Origin: an uncultured Parabacteroides sp.
GTDB taxonomy: Bacteria; Bacteroidota; Bacteroidia; Bacteroidales; Tannerellaceae
Reading direction: 5' to 3'
DNA: 64,000 bases
Assembly (NCBI GenBank): GCA_944325355.1
Contig: CALUZS010000002.1
Coordinates: forward strand, 1 to 64,000
The notes under the pieces are model-generated. The model made no database searches. It was given only the letters and a program-made list of their open reading frames with translations, and was not told the origin of the DNA. Shown in pieces: positions 44,125 through 53,478 of this stretch. The position numbers and the translations under genes were made by a program. Every line of letters starts with the position of its first letter. The first letter of the stretch is position 1.

Positions 44125-44162
44125 AGAAAGCGGTGTCCGCCATCAAGTGGACACCGCTTTCT
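44125..44162 (+). terminator. Terminator of the DUF4855/NAGPA unit
   Basis: AGAAAGCGGTGTCC at 44125-44138 faces GGACACCGCTTTCT at 44149-44162, a 14-bp perfect stem, then ATTATTT. Confidence 0.8.
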
Positions 44163-44248
44163 ATTATTTAGATGGCTTGCCACACCTCATATATCCGTTC
44201 AAAAGCAGATATAATCTTTTCCCTCTACGAAATTCATGATTTTATTTA

Positions 44249-44256
44249 TACCTTTG
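44249..44256 (+). promoter_or_regulatory. -7 box of the transglutaminase gene
   Basis: TACCTTTG, 27 bp before the ATG at 44283; it rules out the longer frame that begins at 44172. Confidence 0.65.
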
Positions 44257-44282
44257 AAGCAAACAAACAAACTATAAAGGAT

Positions 44283-46892
44283 ATGAACAGACTAATACCT
44301 ATCTTTTTACTGACCGTCTGCTGTTTAATGGGCAGCTGTACAAATGAGTCAAAACACTTCATAAAAGATGCAAAGTTACGGGCTGAAGTAAAACAGGACT
44401 TCCTGAAGAAAATGCAAGCAATAAAGCATGACATTCCTGTACCCGAAGAATTATCTACCGAAAAGCAAGAGGCATTCCAATTCCTCTATGCTTACATGCC
44501 TATCGGCGATATTGCCGATTACGACACATCCTTCTACATCCATAACATCGACCTCGCTTTCCTGGCACGTGAAACCATGCCATGGGGGAAACAGGTACCG
44601 GATGAGATTTTCAGACATTTCGTCCTGCCCATACGCGTGAACAACGAAAATATGGACGAAAGCCGGAATTATATATACCACGAACTGCAAGACCGGGTAA
44701 AAAATCTCTCCATGTACGATGCAGTCCTTGAGGTAAACCATTGGTGTCACGAAAAAGTAACTTATACCCCATCCGATTCACGCACAAGCGCACCGCTGGC
44801 TTCCATAAAGACTGCCTATGGACGCTGCGGAGAAGAATCCACATTCACTGTCGCAGCGCTGCGCGCCGTCGGGATACCGGCTCGGCAGGTTTACACGCCT
44901 CGCTGGGCACACACCGACAACAATCACGCATGGGTCGAAGCATGGGTGGAAGGGAAATGGTATTTCCTCGGAGCCTGCGAACCAGAACCTGTATTGAACT
45001 TAGGATGGTTTAATGCTCCGGCATCCCGGGGCATGCTGATGCACACGAAAGTTTTCGGCAAATATCACGGGCCGGAAGAGGTGATGTCTGTAACCGACTG
45101 TTATACGGAAATCAATGTCATCGACAATTATGCACCGACGGCTAAAACAACCGTAACAGTAACCGATACGGAAGGGAATCCCGTCTCCGGAGCTGCTGTC
45201 GAATTCAAAATATACAATTACGCCGAATTCTACACAGTTGCCAACAAAAAAACCGATGCCAATGGAAAAACATTCCTGAGTGCCGGGAAAGGCGACATGC
45301 TGGTATGGGCTTCCGACAAAGGGAAATATGGATTCCAAAAAGTCTCTTTCGGCAAAGATACGGAGATTACCATCAAATTAGACAAAACCCCGGGAACAAC
45401 CGCTTTCATCGAAATGGATATTGTTCCACCGGTGGAAGGCGACAATTTGGTAAAGGTTACCGAAGAACAAAGGAAAGCCAACAGCGAACGCCTGTTGAAA
45501 GAAGATGAACTGAGGAACAATTACGTAAAGACTTTCTATACGAAAGAAAAAGGCGAATCACTGGCAAAGGATTTGGGCACAGACCCTAAAAAAACCGTCC
45601 GCATCATGATTGCTTCTCGCGGGAATTACGGAGAAATAGAAAAATTCCTGCGGGAGACACCTGCTGAAAAACGGGAGCAAGCGATAAACTTGCTCAATAC
45701 GGTTTCCGCAAAAGACTTACGAGACACGCCGGCAAGCGTATTACGCGACCATCTGGATACACCGGAAAACGGAAGTGACTTATTCATACAATACATCATG
45801 AACCCACGTGTCTCCAACGAACTTCTAACCCCCTACAAAAAAATTCTCAGAGAAGGGCTGCAAAAAGAATTGAATAACAGCCTTTCGGCTAGCGGACTTA
45901 TCAGCTGGGTCAAGGAAAACATCCAAATTCAAGACAACCTGAATCCGCAACAAATACCCGTGATGCCGACCGGCGTATGGAAATACCGCATTGCCGATAC
46001 AAATTCGAGCAACATCTTTTTCGTTGCAGCAGCACGTAGTATCGGAATACCGGCACGCATCGAACGCGTCACCGGGAAAACGCAATATTTCGACAATCAA
46101 TGGATAGACGTCAATTTCGATACCAACAAACAAACCGTTGCACCGAAAGGTCAAATTGTTGCATCCTACCAACCCTCCAAAACATTAGACGACCCGAAAT
46201 ATTCCAACCATTTCTCCATCGCTAAAATAGATGAAAATGCACAATTGCAGACACTAAACATGTGGGGCTCATGGAATACGCTGCTAAAGCAACCGTGTAC
46301 GATAGATACCGGAAACTACATGATGGTAACCGGAACACGCATGGCAAGCGGAAAAGTATTGGCTACGCTCACTTTTTTCAGTGTCAAAGAAAACGCTACC
46401 ACTCCTTTAGAACTGAAAATACGGGAAAGTATCGACGACATACAGGTTATTGGCGAATTCAACTCAGAGAACCTGTACCAGCGGATGGAAGACGGAAAGA
46501 ATGTCAGCCTGCTGTCTACTACCGGACGCGGTTATTACGTAGTAGCAATACTCAAAGCACGGCAAGAACCTACCAACCACGCTCTGCGCGATATTGCCAC
46601 CATGAAAAATGAACTTGAACAATGGGGACGAGGTATGGTGTTGCTTCTGCCCAATGAGCAAGAATGGAAAAATTTCAATCCGGAAGAATTTGGGACACTC
46701 CCATCTACAATCACATATGGAATAGATATTGACGGGAAGATACAGAAAGAAATTACAGCAAACTTGAAACTAAAAGAGTCCGAACTCCCGATATTCATCA
46801 TTGCGGATACGTTCAACCGGGTCGTTTTTGTCTCACAAGGCTACACAATCGGCTTGGGAGAACAACTAATGAAAGTAATACATAAATTATAA
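44283..46892 (+). CDS. Lipoprotein with tandem transglutaminase-like domains
   Basis: 869 residues. Lipoprotein leader ending in LMGSC. A complete transglutaminase core at about 155-240: Cys in AYGRCGEESTFTVAALRAVGIPARQVYTPRW and His in DNNHAWVEAWVEGKWYFLGACEPEP. A carboxypeptidase-regulatory-like beta domain follows (about 285-370, VTVTDTEGNPVSGAAVEF). A second, degenerate core lies at about 540-610 (WKYRIADTNSSNIFFVAAARSIGIPARIERV), with Asn/Ser where the first core has the catalytic Cys. The C-terminal domain is redoxin-like in rhythm (GMVLLLPNEQEW, ESELPIFIIADTFNRVVFVSQGYTIG). Probably a cell-surface protease or amidase-like enzyme; substrate unknown. Confidence 0.85.
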   Translation: MNRLIPIFLLTVCCLMGSCTNESKHFIKDAKLRAEVKQDFLKKMQAIKHDIPVPEELSTEKQEAFQFLYAYMPIGDIADYDTSFYIHNIDLAFLARETMPWGKQVPDEIFRHFVLPIRVNNENMDESRNYIYHELQDRVKNLSMYDAVLEVNHWCHEKVTYTPSDSRTSAPLASIKTAYGRCGEESTFTVAALRAVGIPARQVYTPRWAHTDNNHAWVEAWVEGKWYFLGACEPEPVLNLGWFNAPASRGMLMHTKVFGKYHGPEEVMSVTDCYTEINVIDNYAPTAKTTVTVTDTEGNPVSGAAVEFKIYNYAEFYTVANKKTDANGKTFLSAGKGDMLVWASDKGKYGFQKVSFGKDTEITIKLDKTPGTTAFIEMDIVPPVEGDNLVKVTEEQRKANSERLLKEDELRNNYVKTFYTKEKGESLAKDLGTDPKKTVRIMIASRGNYGEIEKFLRETPAEKREQAINLLNTVSAKDLRDTPASVLRDHLDTPENGSDLFIQYIMNPRVSNELLTPYKKILREGLQKELNNSLSASGLISWVKENIQIQDNLNPQQIPVMPTGVWKYRIADTNSSNIFFVAAARSIGIPARIERVTGKTQYFDNQWIDVNFDTNKQTVAPKGQIVASYQPSKTLDDPKYSNHFSIAKIDENAQLQTLNMWGSWNTLLKQPCTIDTGNYMMVTGTRMASGKVLATLTFFSVKENATTPLELKIRESIDDIQVIGEFNSENLYQRMEDGKNVSLLSTTGRGYYVVAILKARQEPTNHALRDIATMKNELEQWGRGMVLLLPNEQEWKNFNPEEFGTLPSTITYGIDIDGKIQKEITANLKLKESELPIFIIADTFNRVVFVSQGYTIGLGEQLMKVIHKL

Positions 46893-46917
46893 CTGACAAA
46901 CATTTTTGTTACTTGCG

Positions 46918-46950
46918 AAGCCCCGAACCAAACAGTTCGGGGCTTCTTTG
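46918..46950 (+). terminator. Terminator of the transglutaminase gene
   Basis: AAGCCCCGAAC at 46918-46928 faces GTTCGGGGCTT at 46935-46945, then CTTT. The following 140 bp up to the next promoter show nothing. Confidence 0.85.
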
Positions 46951-47067
46951 CCAAAAAGCCCAATTAGAATGCAACAAAAAAAGACATAGCTTCCTCATTT
47001 TAAGCATTATCTTATTAGGTATCATCTGTTAAAATCACATTCCCCGTCCAGAAAAATTCTACAATAA

Positions 47068-47099
47068 ATTGGAATAATTAACCACAATCTTTACCTTTG
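47068..47099 (+). promoter_or_regulatory. Promoter of the lipoprotein/DUF5723 operon
   Basis: ATTG at 47068-47071 and TACCTTTG at 47092-47099, 20 bp apart, 38 bp before the ATG at 47137. Confidence 0.65.
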
Positions 47100-47136
47100 C
47101 AGCCGTATTTTCCCAATTATAAAAATTATAACTCGA

Positions 47137-48909
47137 ATGAAAAAATTAACACTGGCTAAAATTCTAAATTTAGGATTACTGCTCCTCTTTTCTTCGTGCG
47201 TAAACAATGATTACGACATAAACGGAGATATCGATTTTACGATTACTTTTGGGGGAAGTGAATTTGCAATCCCCGGAGGAAGCACAGAAGAAATCAAACT
47301 GACAAAGGTATTAGACCTTGAAAACAATGATTTGATTAAAACAGATGAAAACGGGAATTACTACCTGACTCAAACAGGTTCTCCCAGCAATGCAAGCGTT
47401 TCAATTGACGCATTTACGGTAAGCAAACCGATATTCGACCCTATCAATACGACCGTAACCGGTTTTGACGAAGAAATTCAAATAAAACCTGAAGAAAACA
47501 GGGAACTCTCTTCAACTATTCCCGATGACTTCAATACATCTTTCTCCATCGACGGGGAGAATCTCCCTAGTGAGATGAAAAAACTGAACTTCGTTGACGT
47601 CAATCTGGTTGCGACCATACACCTGACTTATAGCGAACAACTCATGAGAGAGTTTGAATGCAAAGATGTAAAAATCCAATTGCCGAAATTCTTCGTGACC
47701 AATTCCGGATTAGTTGACGCAAATAATGTCATCAATTTGACCAATACTCCAATCAGAGATGTTACAGGACTAACCATCGATATCCCAATAACTCGTATCG
47801 ATATGACAGAACTCCCTGAAGGAGAAGGTTACGACCCGGCAACCCAAACACTATTGGTAAACGGGGAAATCACCATAAACGGAGATGTATCCATTTGGAC
47901 AGATAATCTTTACGGAGAACAAATCCCATCGGATGTAAATATACAAGCAAATGTCTCCATAACGGATAATACACTTAATAATAATGACATAAATATCTTA
48001 GCAGTCAATGCCGTGGTTCAACCGGATATTAATCTGGAAATAGATCCTGTCACCTTTGACGACCTCCCCGACTTCCTGTCAGACGAAGAAGTCGTTTTAG
48101 ACTTGGACAATCCGGCAATATACTTTAATGCAGAGAACTATACGCCGGTAAGAGCAATTGCCAATGGAACATTAACGTCTATCTATTATAACGGAACCCC
48201 TTCGCAATCTGTAAACTTCGCCATCACGGAAGAAAATGCCATTGCAGGTGAAATGCACTACTGCTTATCCCAAAAACCGATAGAGGGAGAAGGACTCACA
48301 AATATCCTAATTCCAGGACTATCTTCCTTGATTGAAAAAATTCCTGATGAAATAACAATTGACGTAGATGCCAATGCCATTGAAGAAGATGTTACCATCG
48401 AACCGGGAAGAGAGTACTTTATCAATACAGATTACGAAGTAAATGTTCCGTTCATTTTCGGTCCTAACTTGTCGGTTGTATATAGAGATTCCATCGATGG
48501 CTGGCAAGAGGATATAGCAGACTATGAATTAAGCGGAGTACTGAAACTTACTGCCGACGTGGCAAACAAAATTCCATTGAACGTTGCGTTTGAAGCTGAA
48601 CCTACCACTATCGACCAATACGGAAATACAATCACATTGACAGGCGTTTCCGTTGAAGTAAAAAACGAAGAAGGAAACAATATCATTCCTGCCGGGACAA
48701 TGCAGGCAGCAACAACGACTTCTATCACGGTAGAAATGAAAGAAACGGCCGAAGGGAGTATGGCACGATTGGATGGCCTCCGCTTCCGCGCAGTTGCTAC
48801 TTCTGAAAATTCGTCCGGTGCACAGCTGAACGAACAGCAAAGTATTCAATTAAATAACGTAAAATTAAAAATACCGGGAGGAATTTCCGGAAACTTCAAT
48901 GATTTATAA
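47137..48909 (+). CDS. Large beta-rich lipoprotein of unknown function, partner of a DUF5723 protein
   Basis: 590 residues. Lipoprotein leader ending in LLLFSSC followed by VNNDYDINGDIDFTITFGGSEFAIPGG. The protein is acidic, poor in Cys and almost entirely beta-strand in pattern, with repeated motifs of the type ITINGDVSIW and IQANVSITDNTLNNNDINI. These suggest stacked Ig-like or LEA-like domains. I do not recognise a characterised family. It is followed after 23 bp by a DUF5723 outer-membrane protein, and the two are likely made together and may form a surface complex. Confidence 0.75.
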   Translation: MKKLTLAKILNLGLLLLFSSCVNNDYDINGDIDFTITFGGSEFAIPGGSTEEIKLTKVLDLENNDLIKTDENGNYYLTQTGSPSNASVSIDAFTVSKPIFDPINTTVTGFDEEIQIKPEENRELSSTIPDDFNTSFSIDGENLPSEMKKLNFVDVNLVATIHLTYSEQLMREFECKDVKIQLPKFFVTNSGLVDANNVINLTNTPIRDVTGLTIDIPITRIDMTELPEGEGYDPATQTLLVNGEITINGDVSIWTDNLYGEQIPSDVNIQANVSITDNTLNNNDINILAVNAVVQPDINLEIDPVTFDDLPDFLSDEEVVLDLDNPAIYFNAENYTPVRAIANGTLTSIYYNGTPSQSVNFAITEENAIAGEMHYCLSQKPIEGEGLTNILIPGLSSLIEKIPDEITIDVDANAIEEDVTIEPGREYFINTDYEVNVPFIFGPNLSVVYRDSIDGWQEDIADYELSGVLKLTADVANKIPLNVAFEAEPTTIDQYGNTITLTGVSVEVKNEEGNNIIPAGTMQAATTTSITVEMKETAEGSMARLDGLRFRAVATSENSSGAQLNEQQSIQLNNVKLKIPGGISGNFNDL

Positions 48910-48932
48910 CAGTAAACTTAATACGGGAAACT

Positions 48933-50378
48933 ATGAACAATAAATATTTCAAACGAATTCTTTTATCATTGGCTCTGCTGGGAGGGGTCACTGCATCGAT
49001 TTCAGCACAAGGACTCCGCTCAAGTTACTTTTTGGAAGGTGCCACATACCGTCATCAGCTAAACCCTGCTTTCACAAATGAAAGCAACTACATTAGCATA
49101 TTACCGTTCTTCGTATTAGGAAATCTCAACGTAGGCGTACAAGGTAACATCGGATTAAATGACTTTCTATATCCATACAATCAAAACGGATACGATTTAA
49201 CAACATTCATGAATCCGCAAATCGGAACAGAAGAATTCCTCTCACGGTTGCATAAGAACAACCATATAAACCTGAACATCGACATGAGTCTCTTGTCGTT
49301 CGGGTTCCGCGCATTCGGAGGATTCAATACGTTCGATATACGTCTGCGCTCCAACAGTTCCATAAATATCCCTTATTCCATGTTCAACTTTATGAAAAGT
49401 GGAATGACAAACGAAGAAGGAACACATTACAATATCAAAGACTTGGCAGTGCGTTCAAACAATTATGTAGAACTGGCATTAGGACATTCTCGCGAGATTC
49501 TTGACGATCGGCTGACTGTCGGCGCAAAAGTCAAATTCCTGTTCGGTGGTGCAAACGTAGATGCCCGAATTGAAAACATGGATTTGTATATGTCACAAAA
49601 TGAATGGCACGTATATGCTGACGGAGTAATGAACGGCTCTTTGAAAGGGGCCTATTTTGAAACCGACGAAACAAATTCGCAAGGACACAACGAGCTGTCA
49701 GGATTTGACGTAGACGGCGGCGGATTAGGTGGATTCGGATTAGGTTTCGACCTTGGTGCTGCCTATAAAATGGATGACTTTGTTGAAGGTCTGACGTTAT
49801 CAGCTTCACTTTTGGATTTAGGCTTCATCCATTGGAACAACACACTGCGCGCCCGTACCACCGGTGAATACACATTCGCCGGATTCAAGTTGCCAATCGT
49901 TGTCGATGGCGAAGACAATGATCCAGGAACTCTTGATAACCAATTGGAAGACTTGGGCGATGACCTTGCAGACATGTTCAATTTCTATGAAGAAAAAGTA
50001 GACGGAGGTCGCACTACCGCCCTTGCAGCAACACTCAACATCGGAGCGGAATATGCTTTGCCTTGGTATAAAAAGTTGCGTTTCGGATTCTTATCTTCAA
50101 CATATTTCAACCGGCCGTTCACTTGGTCCGAAGGACGCTTCTCGGCAAATGTAGCTCCAGTAAGCTGGTTCGAAGCATCTGTCAACTACGCTTGCAGTTC
50201 TTTCGGCTCCTCTTTAGGCTGGGTGCTGAACTTCCATCCGAACGGATTCAACTTCTTTATCGGGACAGACCACATGATTACGAGAGTTACTCCTCAGTAC
50301 ATCCCCGTTGGCAATGCTAACGCCACTGTCTCTCTCGGTTTCAACATTACATTTGGGAAAAAGAAAAACAATCTGTAA
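48933..50378 (+). CDS. DUF5723-family outer-membrane protein
   Basis: 481 residues. Signal peptide ending SISAQ-G. It opens with the family pattern LRSSYFLEGATYRHQLNPAFTNESNYISI and continues as a series of amphipathic strands. It ends in AGN-type strands and a closing phenylalanine-containing strand (TVSLGFNITFGKKKNNL), as expected for a 14-strand FadL/PorV-like barrel. A lysine-rich end is atypical for barrels. Function unknown; the fold is similar in outline to PorP/PorV proteins of type IX secretion. Confidence 0.85.
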   Translation: MNNKYFKRILLSLALLGGVTASISAQGLRSSYFLEGATYRHQLNPAFTNESNYISILPFFVLGNLNVGVQGNIGLNDFLYPYNQNGYDLTTFMNPQIGTEEFLSRLHKNNHINLNIDMSLLSFGFRAFGGFNTFDIRLRSNSSINIPYSMFNFMKSGMTNEEGTHYNIKDLAVRSNNYVELALGHSREILDDRLTVGAKVKFLFGGANVDARIENMDLYMSQNEWHVYADGVMNGSLKGAYFETDETNSQGHNELSGFDVDGGGLGGFGLGFDLGAAYKMDDFVEGLTLSASLLDLGFIHWNNTLRARTTGEYTFAGFKLPIVVDGEDNDPGTLDNQLEDLGDDLADMFNFYEEKVDGGRTTALAATLNIGAEYALPWYKKLRFGFLSSTYFNRPFTWSEGRFSANVAPVSWFEASVNYACSSFGSSLGWVLNFHPNGFNFFIGTDHMITRVTPQYIPVGNANATVSLGFNITFGKKKNNL

Positions 50379-50407
50379 TCCAGATAATCAAAAGGGATTA
50401 ACATCCT

Positions 50408-50462
50408 AAAAAGGAAAGATTCCCGAGAGCTTTGTCAGACTCTCGGGAATCTTTCCTTTTTA
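50408..50462 (+). terminator. Strong terminator after the DUF5723 gene
   Basis: 22-bp perfect stem: 50408-50429 faces 50440-50461 (core GATTCCCGAGAG/CTCTCGGGAATC), ending in five T residues. Confidence 0.92.
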
Positions 50463-50488
50463 TTGAATATACATACGGAATAAATCTG

Positions 50489-50496
50489 TATTTTTG
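50489..50496 (+). promoter_or_regulatory. -7 box of the malY-like gene
   Basis: TATTTTTG, 27 bp before the ATG at 50524. It excludes an upstream start at 50494. Confidence 0.65.
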
Positions 50497-50523
50497 TGCC
50501 CCGGAAAAAGAATGTTCAAAATC

Positions 50524-51696
50524 ATGAAACAGTACAATTTCGACCAACAAATAGAACGCCACGGCACTGACTGCGTTAAATACGACGGGATGAAAGAGAC
50601 TTTCGGAAAAGACAACTTGATTCCGTTATGGGTAGCCGATATGGATTTCAAAACACCGGATTTTATTATCAATGCGCTTAAAAAGCGTTGTGAACACGAA
50701 ATATTCGGATATACATTTGCTTCCGATAAATATTACGACAGCATTATAGAGTGGCTTCTATACAAATATCTTTGGAAAATAGAACGGGATTGGATTACCT
50801 ATATCCCTGGAATCGTAAAAGGTATCGCTTATGCCGTCCAATGCTTTACAGAACCAGGAGACAAAATCATCATCCAGCCACCGGTTTATCATCCATTCCG
50901 CATAGTACCTGAGAGTTTCCACAGAGAAATCGTATATAATCCGCTAAAACTTGTCAACGGGTATTACGAAATGGATTTCGAACATTTGGAATCCATTGCA
51001 GAAGGATGCAAAATGCTCATACTGTCAAATCCACACAACCCTGGTGGCGTGGTATGGCCAAAAGAGACATTACAACAGCTCGCTGAGATCTGTACCCGGC
51101 ATCATATCTTGGTCATTTCCGATGAAATACACGCAGAAATGACATTTCCTCAATATCGCCATACGCCTTTTGCCACAGCATCAGAAGAAGCGGCATCCTG
51201 TTCCATAACATTCATGGCGCCAAGCAAAACATTCAATATCGCAGGCATTGTAACATCCTATTCGATTGTCCCGAACGAAGAATTGCGGAGGAAATTTTAC
51301 GGATACTTGGAAGCCGGAGAATTTAATTCAGGGACTATCTTCGCTTATGAAGCAACCATAGCAGCTTATACTTTCGGAGGAGAATGGTTACAGCAGATGC
51401 GTTCTTACATTATGGCAAATATCCTGTATGTTACAAATTTCTTAAAGAAACATCTGCCGGCAATCAAAGTATATCAACCACAAGCTTCTTTTCTTGTTTG
51501 GCTGGACTGCAGGGAATTAAACCTGCCACAACAGGAACTGGTAGCCTTGTTCAAAGAGAAAGCAGGCTTGGCACTGAACGATGGCAGCATGTTTGGTCCG
51601 GGAGGAGAAGGGCACATGCGGTTAAACGTCGGTTGTCCACGTTCAATCCTCGAACAAGCTATGAATGCACTGCTGAAAGCCGCAAATATGAAATAA
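50524..51696 (+). CDS. MalY/PatB-family aminotransferase-fold C-S lyase (cystathionine beta-lyase type)
   Basis: 390 residues. PLP-dependent fold type I with the family opening LIPLWVADMDFKTPDFIINAL, substrate and PLP contacts in LSNPHNPGGVVW, ISDEIHAEM and the Schiff-base lysine in MAPSKTFNIAGI. C-terminal LWLD-type end HMRLNVGCPRSILEQAM. It should cleave cystathionine or cysteine to pyruvate, ammonia and a thiol (homocysteine or sulphide). Single gene with its own promoter. Confidence 0.92.
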   Translation: MKQYNFDQQIERHGTDCVKYDGMKETFGKDNLIPLWVADMDFKTPDFIINALKKRCEHEIFGYTFASDKYYDSIIEWLLYKYLWKIERDWITYIPGIVKGIAYAVQCFTEPGDKIIIQPPVYHPFRIVPESFHREIVYNPLKLVNGYYEMDFEHLESIAEGCKMLILSNPHNPGGVVWPKETLQQLAEICTRHHILVISDEIHAEMTFPQYRHTPFATASEEAASCSITFMAPSKTFNIAGIVTSYSIVPNEELRRKFYGYLEAGEFNSGTIFAYEATIAAYTFGGEWLQQMRSYIMANILYVTNFLKKHLPAIKVYQPQASFLVWLDCRELNLPQQELVALFKEKAGLALNDGSMFGPGGEGHMRLNVGCPRSILEQAMNALLKAANMK

Positions 51697-51701
51697 GTTT
51701 G

Positions 51702-51709
51702 TATCTTTG
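51702..51709 (+). promoter_or_regulatory. -7 box of slyD
   Basis: TATCTTTG, 33 bp before the ATG at 51743. Confidence 0.65.
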
Positions 51710-51742
51710 CAAAGAACGATTATATCTAAAAACAAATTAGCA

Positions 51743-52321
51743 ATGAAAATTACAACCAACAAATACGTTGCCGTAACATACGATTTAAACGTAGGAGAAG
51801 GAGAAGACAGAGAATTAATGGAAAAAGCAACAGCCGAAGTTCCCCTGAAATTCATTTTCGGAATAGGCATGATGCTCCCGGCTTTTGAAAGCGCACTGAA
51901 AGGTCTTGAAGTAGGCGACACATTTAATTTTACCCTCAAACCCTCTGACGCATATGGCGAATACCGGGAAGATTATGTCCTTGATTTAGAAAAGAAAATA
52001 TTCGAGGTTGAAGGGAAATTCGATGCTGAAAGAATCAAAGAAGGCAACACGGTTCCTATGATGGATTCCAATGGCAACCGTATGAATGGCTCTGTCTTGG
52101 AAGTAAAAGAAGATATTGTCGTGATGGACTTCAACCACCCGTTGGCTGGTGAAACGCTTCATTTCAGCGGTGAAGTTCTTGACGTACACGAACCGACAGC
52201 AGAAGAGATTGCAGAGCTGACGTCACCTCACGGAGGATGCGGATGTGGATGCGATGACTGCGGCGGTGGCTGTGGAGAACATGAACATGGCGGATCTTGT
52301 GGATGCGGCGGTTGCCATTAA
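51743..52321 (+). CDS. slyD: SlyD-type FKBP peptidyl-prolyl isomerase with metal-binding tail
   Basis: 192 residues from the ATG at 51743; an in-frame ATG 36 bp upstream lies at the promoter. FKBP domain VAVTYDLNVGEGEDRELME, insert-in-flap region and the return FNHPLAGETLHFSGEVLDV. The last 30 residues are Cys-, His- and Gly-rich (GGCGCGCDDCGGGCGEH, then GGSCGCGGCH) with ten cysteines, as in nickel-binding SlyD proteins. It is a cytosolic folding helper and metallochaperone. It is followed 15 bp later by aroC. Confidence 0.93.
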   Translation: MKITTNKYVAVTYDLNVGEGEDRELMEKATAEVPLKFIFGIGMMLPAFESALKGLEVGDTFNFTLKPSDAYGEYREDYVLDLEKKIFEVEGKFDAERIKEGNTVPMMDSNGNRMNGSVLEVKEDIVVMDFNHPLAGETLHFSGEVLDVHEPTAEEIAELTSPHGGCGCGCDDCGGGCGEHEHGGSCGCGGCH

Positions 52322-52336
52322 TGATTCCATACAATT

Positions 52337-53407
52337 ATGAATACATTCGGGCATATATTTAGATTGACATCTTTCGGAGAATCCCACGGCGCAGCCATCG
52401 GCGGGGTAATAGATGGTTGCCCAGCCGGAATAGAACTGGATTTCGACTTCATACAACAGGAATTAAACCGCAGGAAACCCGGGCAATCTAAAATTACAAC
52501 GTCCCGAAAAGAAGACGATGAAGTGCAGTTTCTTTCCGGCATCTATGAAGGGAAAACGACAGGCACTCCCATTGGTTTCGTTATATGGAACAAAAACCAA
52601 CATTCATCGGACTATAATAACATAAAGCAGGCATACCGTCCTTCTCATGCAGATTATACCTACCAAATAAAATATGGCATACGGGATCCGAGAGGAGGAG
52701 GACGCTCTTCTGCCCGGGAAACCGTTTCAAGATGTGTAGCAGGTGCCATCGCCAAACAAATCCTCCAGCAATATGGCGTAAAGATTTACGCATACACTTC
52801 ACAAATCGGGAATATCTGCTTGGATAAGGATTACCGGAAATATGATCCTGCCTTGATAGAATCAAATCCGGTTCGTTGTCCTGATCAGGAAAAAGCGAAA
52901 GAGATGGAACACCTGATTGCCGAAGTCAAAGGAAAAGGAGACACAGTAGGAGGTATCATCACCGGCATTGCAAAAAATGTTCCCTGCGGATTGGGAGAAC
53001 CGGTCTTCGACAAATTGCATGCTGAGTTGGGAAAAGCTATGCTATCCATAAACGCAGCAAAAGGATTTGAATATGGGGACGGGTTCGATGCAGCCCATTT
53101 CTTCGGGTCGGAAAGGAACGACTTGTTTTTTAACAACAATGGAAAAATAGATTTACAAAGCAACCATTCCGGAGGCATCCAAGGAGGTATCTCGAATGGC
53201 AAAGATATCTATTTCCGAGTAGCATTCAAACCTGTTGCTACCCTCCTGATGGAACAAAAGACAGTCGACGTTATGGGAAATGACACAACGCTGGAAATGC
53301 GTGGACGACACGACCCGTGTGTTCTTCCGCGGGCAGTACCCATCGTAGAAGCAATGACAGCCATGACATTATTGGATTTTCTGTTGCTTCAGAAAACACG
53401 GGAATAA
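52337..53407 (+). CDS. aroC: Chorismate synthase
   Basis: 356 residues, normal length. It converts EPSP to chorismate using reduced FMN, the last step of the shikimate pathway. Signatures: [51 protein letters not shown], and [17 protein letters not shown] at the C-terminus. Confidence 0.97.
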   Translation: MNTFGHIFRLTSFGESHGAAIGGVIDGCPAGIELDFDFIQQELNRRKPGQSKITTSRKEDDEVQFLSGIYEGKTTGTPIGFVIWNKNQHSSDYNNIKQAYRPSHADYTYQIKYGIRDPRGGGRSSARETVSRCVAGAIAKQILQQYGVKIYAYTSQIGNICLDKDYRKYDPALIESNPVRCPDQEKAKEMEHLIAEVKGKGDTVGGIITGIAKNVPCGLGEPVFDKLHAELGKAMLSINAAKGFEYGDGFDAAHFFGSERNDLFFNNNGKIDLQSNHSGGIQGGISNGKDIYFRVAFKPVATLLMEQKTVDVMGNDTTLEMRGRHDPCVLPRAVPIVEAMTAMTLLDFLLLQKTRE

Positions 53408-53426
53408 ACTGATCCCTTCTATATAA

Positions 53427-53469
53427 ACATGGAAGGATTTCCCTCCTCCAAAGAAAAATCCTTCCATGT
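53427..53469. terminator. Hairpin between convergent aroC and GH30 genes
   Basis: ACATGGAAGGATTT at 53427-53440 faces AAATCCTTCCATGT at 53456-53469, a 14-bp perfect stem that can serve both strands although T-runs are short. Confidence 0.65.
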
Positions 53470-53478
53470 ACTAAAGTG

